DNA of 64,000 bases from Alopecurus myosuroides (taxonomy: Eukaryota > Streptophyta > Magnoliopsida > Poales > Poaceae). Positions 63,934 through 64,000 of this stretch are shown one piece after another (position 1 is the first letter of the stretch; each line of letters starts with the position of its first letter). Below the pieces are notes generated by a model that had not been told where the DNA came from, did no database searches, and saw only the letters and a list, made by a program, of their open reading frames with translations. The translations under genes were made by a program, and so were the position numbers. The stretch lies in contig CM054060.1 in NCBI GenBank assembly GCA_028641055.1, forward strand, positions 57,260,296 through 57,324,295, written 5' to 3'.

Positions 63934-64000
63934 ATGAACTCGCTCCAGATCCCCACTCTCGCAGGCGCGCCCCAGATCCCCTCTCCCCCAGCCCCGATCC
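63934..64000 (+). CDS. Possible first exon of a gene running off the window
   Basis: From about 63800 the sequence turns GC-rich and CT-rich like a grass 5' UTR, with TAAATA at about 63787 as a possible TATA box. ATG at 63934 opens a frame, 'MNSLQIPTLAGAPQIPSPPA', that stays open to the window end. Only 22 codons are visible, so this is tentative and no product can be named. Confidence 0.3.
   Translation, partial: MNSLQIPTLAGAPQIPSPPAPI

Overview
The window reads as plant nuclear DNA from a large, repeat-rich grass genome, most likely a Triticeae (wheat, barley, Aegilops group). I infer this from the families of nested LTR retrotransposons, the Stowaway, Harbinger, Mutator and CACTA DNA transposons, and a GC-rich monocot-style coding gene. 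Family names come from memory of published elements; no database was searched. Most of the 64 kb is transposable elements. Several are delimited to the base by terminal repeats plus target-site duplications (TSDs).

Layout. 1-3500: 3' end of a Sirevirus-like Copia element with a 2.7-kb LTR. 3501-7409: an old Gypsy-like fragment broken by a solo LTR (4402-7182, TSD ACAAC), which itself carries a second solo LTR (4584-5972, TSD AGCAG). 7410-8987: Harbinger-like remnant with an ORF1-type protein. 9938-12264: 5'-truncated LINE. 12364-13613: deleted Harbinger (TSD TTA). 15392-16867: a GROWTH-REGULATING FACTOR gene with QLQ and WRC domains and a miR396 site, but with a +1 frameshift before its C-terminal motifs. 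18661-20460: LINE remnant (minus). 20760-21221: Harbinger ORF1-like remnant. 22021-29752: a complete Mutator-like element with ~250-bp terminal inverted repeats and a perfect 9-bp TSD. It carries a broken transposase, an intact B3-like gene, and two GRF-type zinc-finger genes (one intact, one with in-frame stops). 30842-38435: a complete, young Copia element (minus strand, TSD TTCAG) with gag and pol. 38569-39957: Harbinger-type element with a TATA box and an Ala/Arg/Gln-rich ORF. 40200-41240: B3-like relic.

41580-48440 is the most gene-like stretch after the GRF locus. It holds an unrecognised two-exon coding remnant, a Stowaway MITE, an intact six-exon Borealin-like gene (43225-44922, 231 aa), and minus-strand fragments of a receptor kinase and of a DUF3444 (J-domain-associated) protein. 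48447-49606 is a fold-back Mutator-type element. 49785-55620 is a decayed Ulp1/C48-peptidase-like TE gene interrupted by a LINE 3' end. 56530-57272 is a two-exon gene for a proline-rich membrane protein. 57529-59459 is a non-LTR insertion with a 15-bp TSD. 59582-59843 is another LINE 3' fragment. From 59844 a CACTA element begins, including a ~673-bp tandem repeat array. At the right edge a GC-rich stretch may start a further gene.

The host genes with best support are the GRF transcription factor (cell proliferation), the Borealin-like protein (chromosomal passenger complex) and the proline-rich membrane protein. The element most worth following up is the Mutator-like element at 22021-29752: its accessory genes have stayed open while its transposase has decayed.
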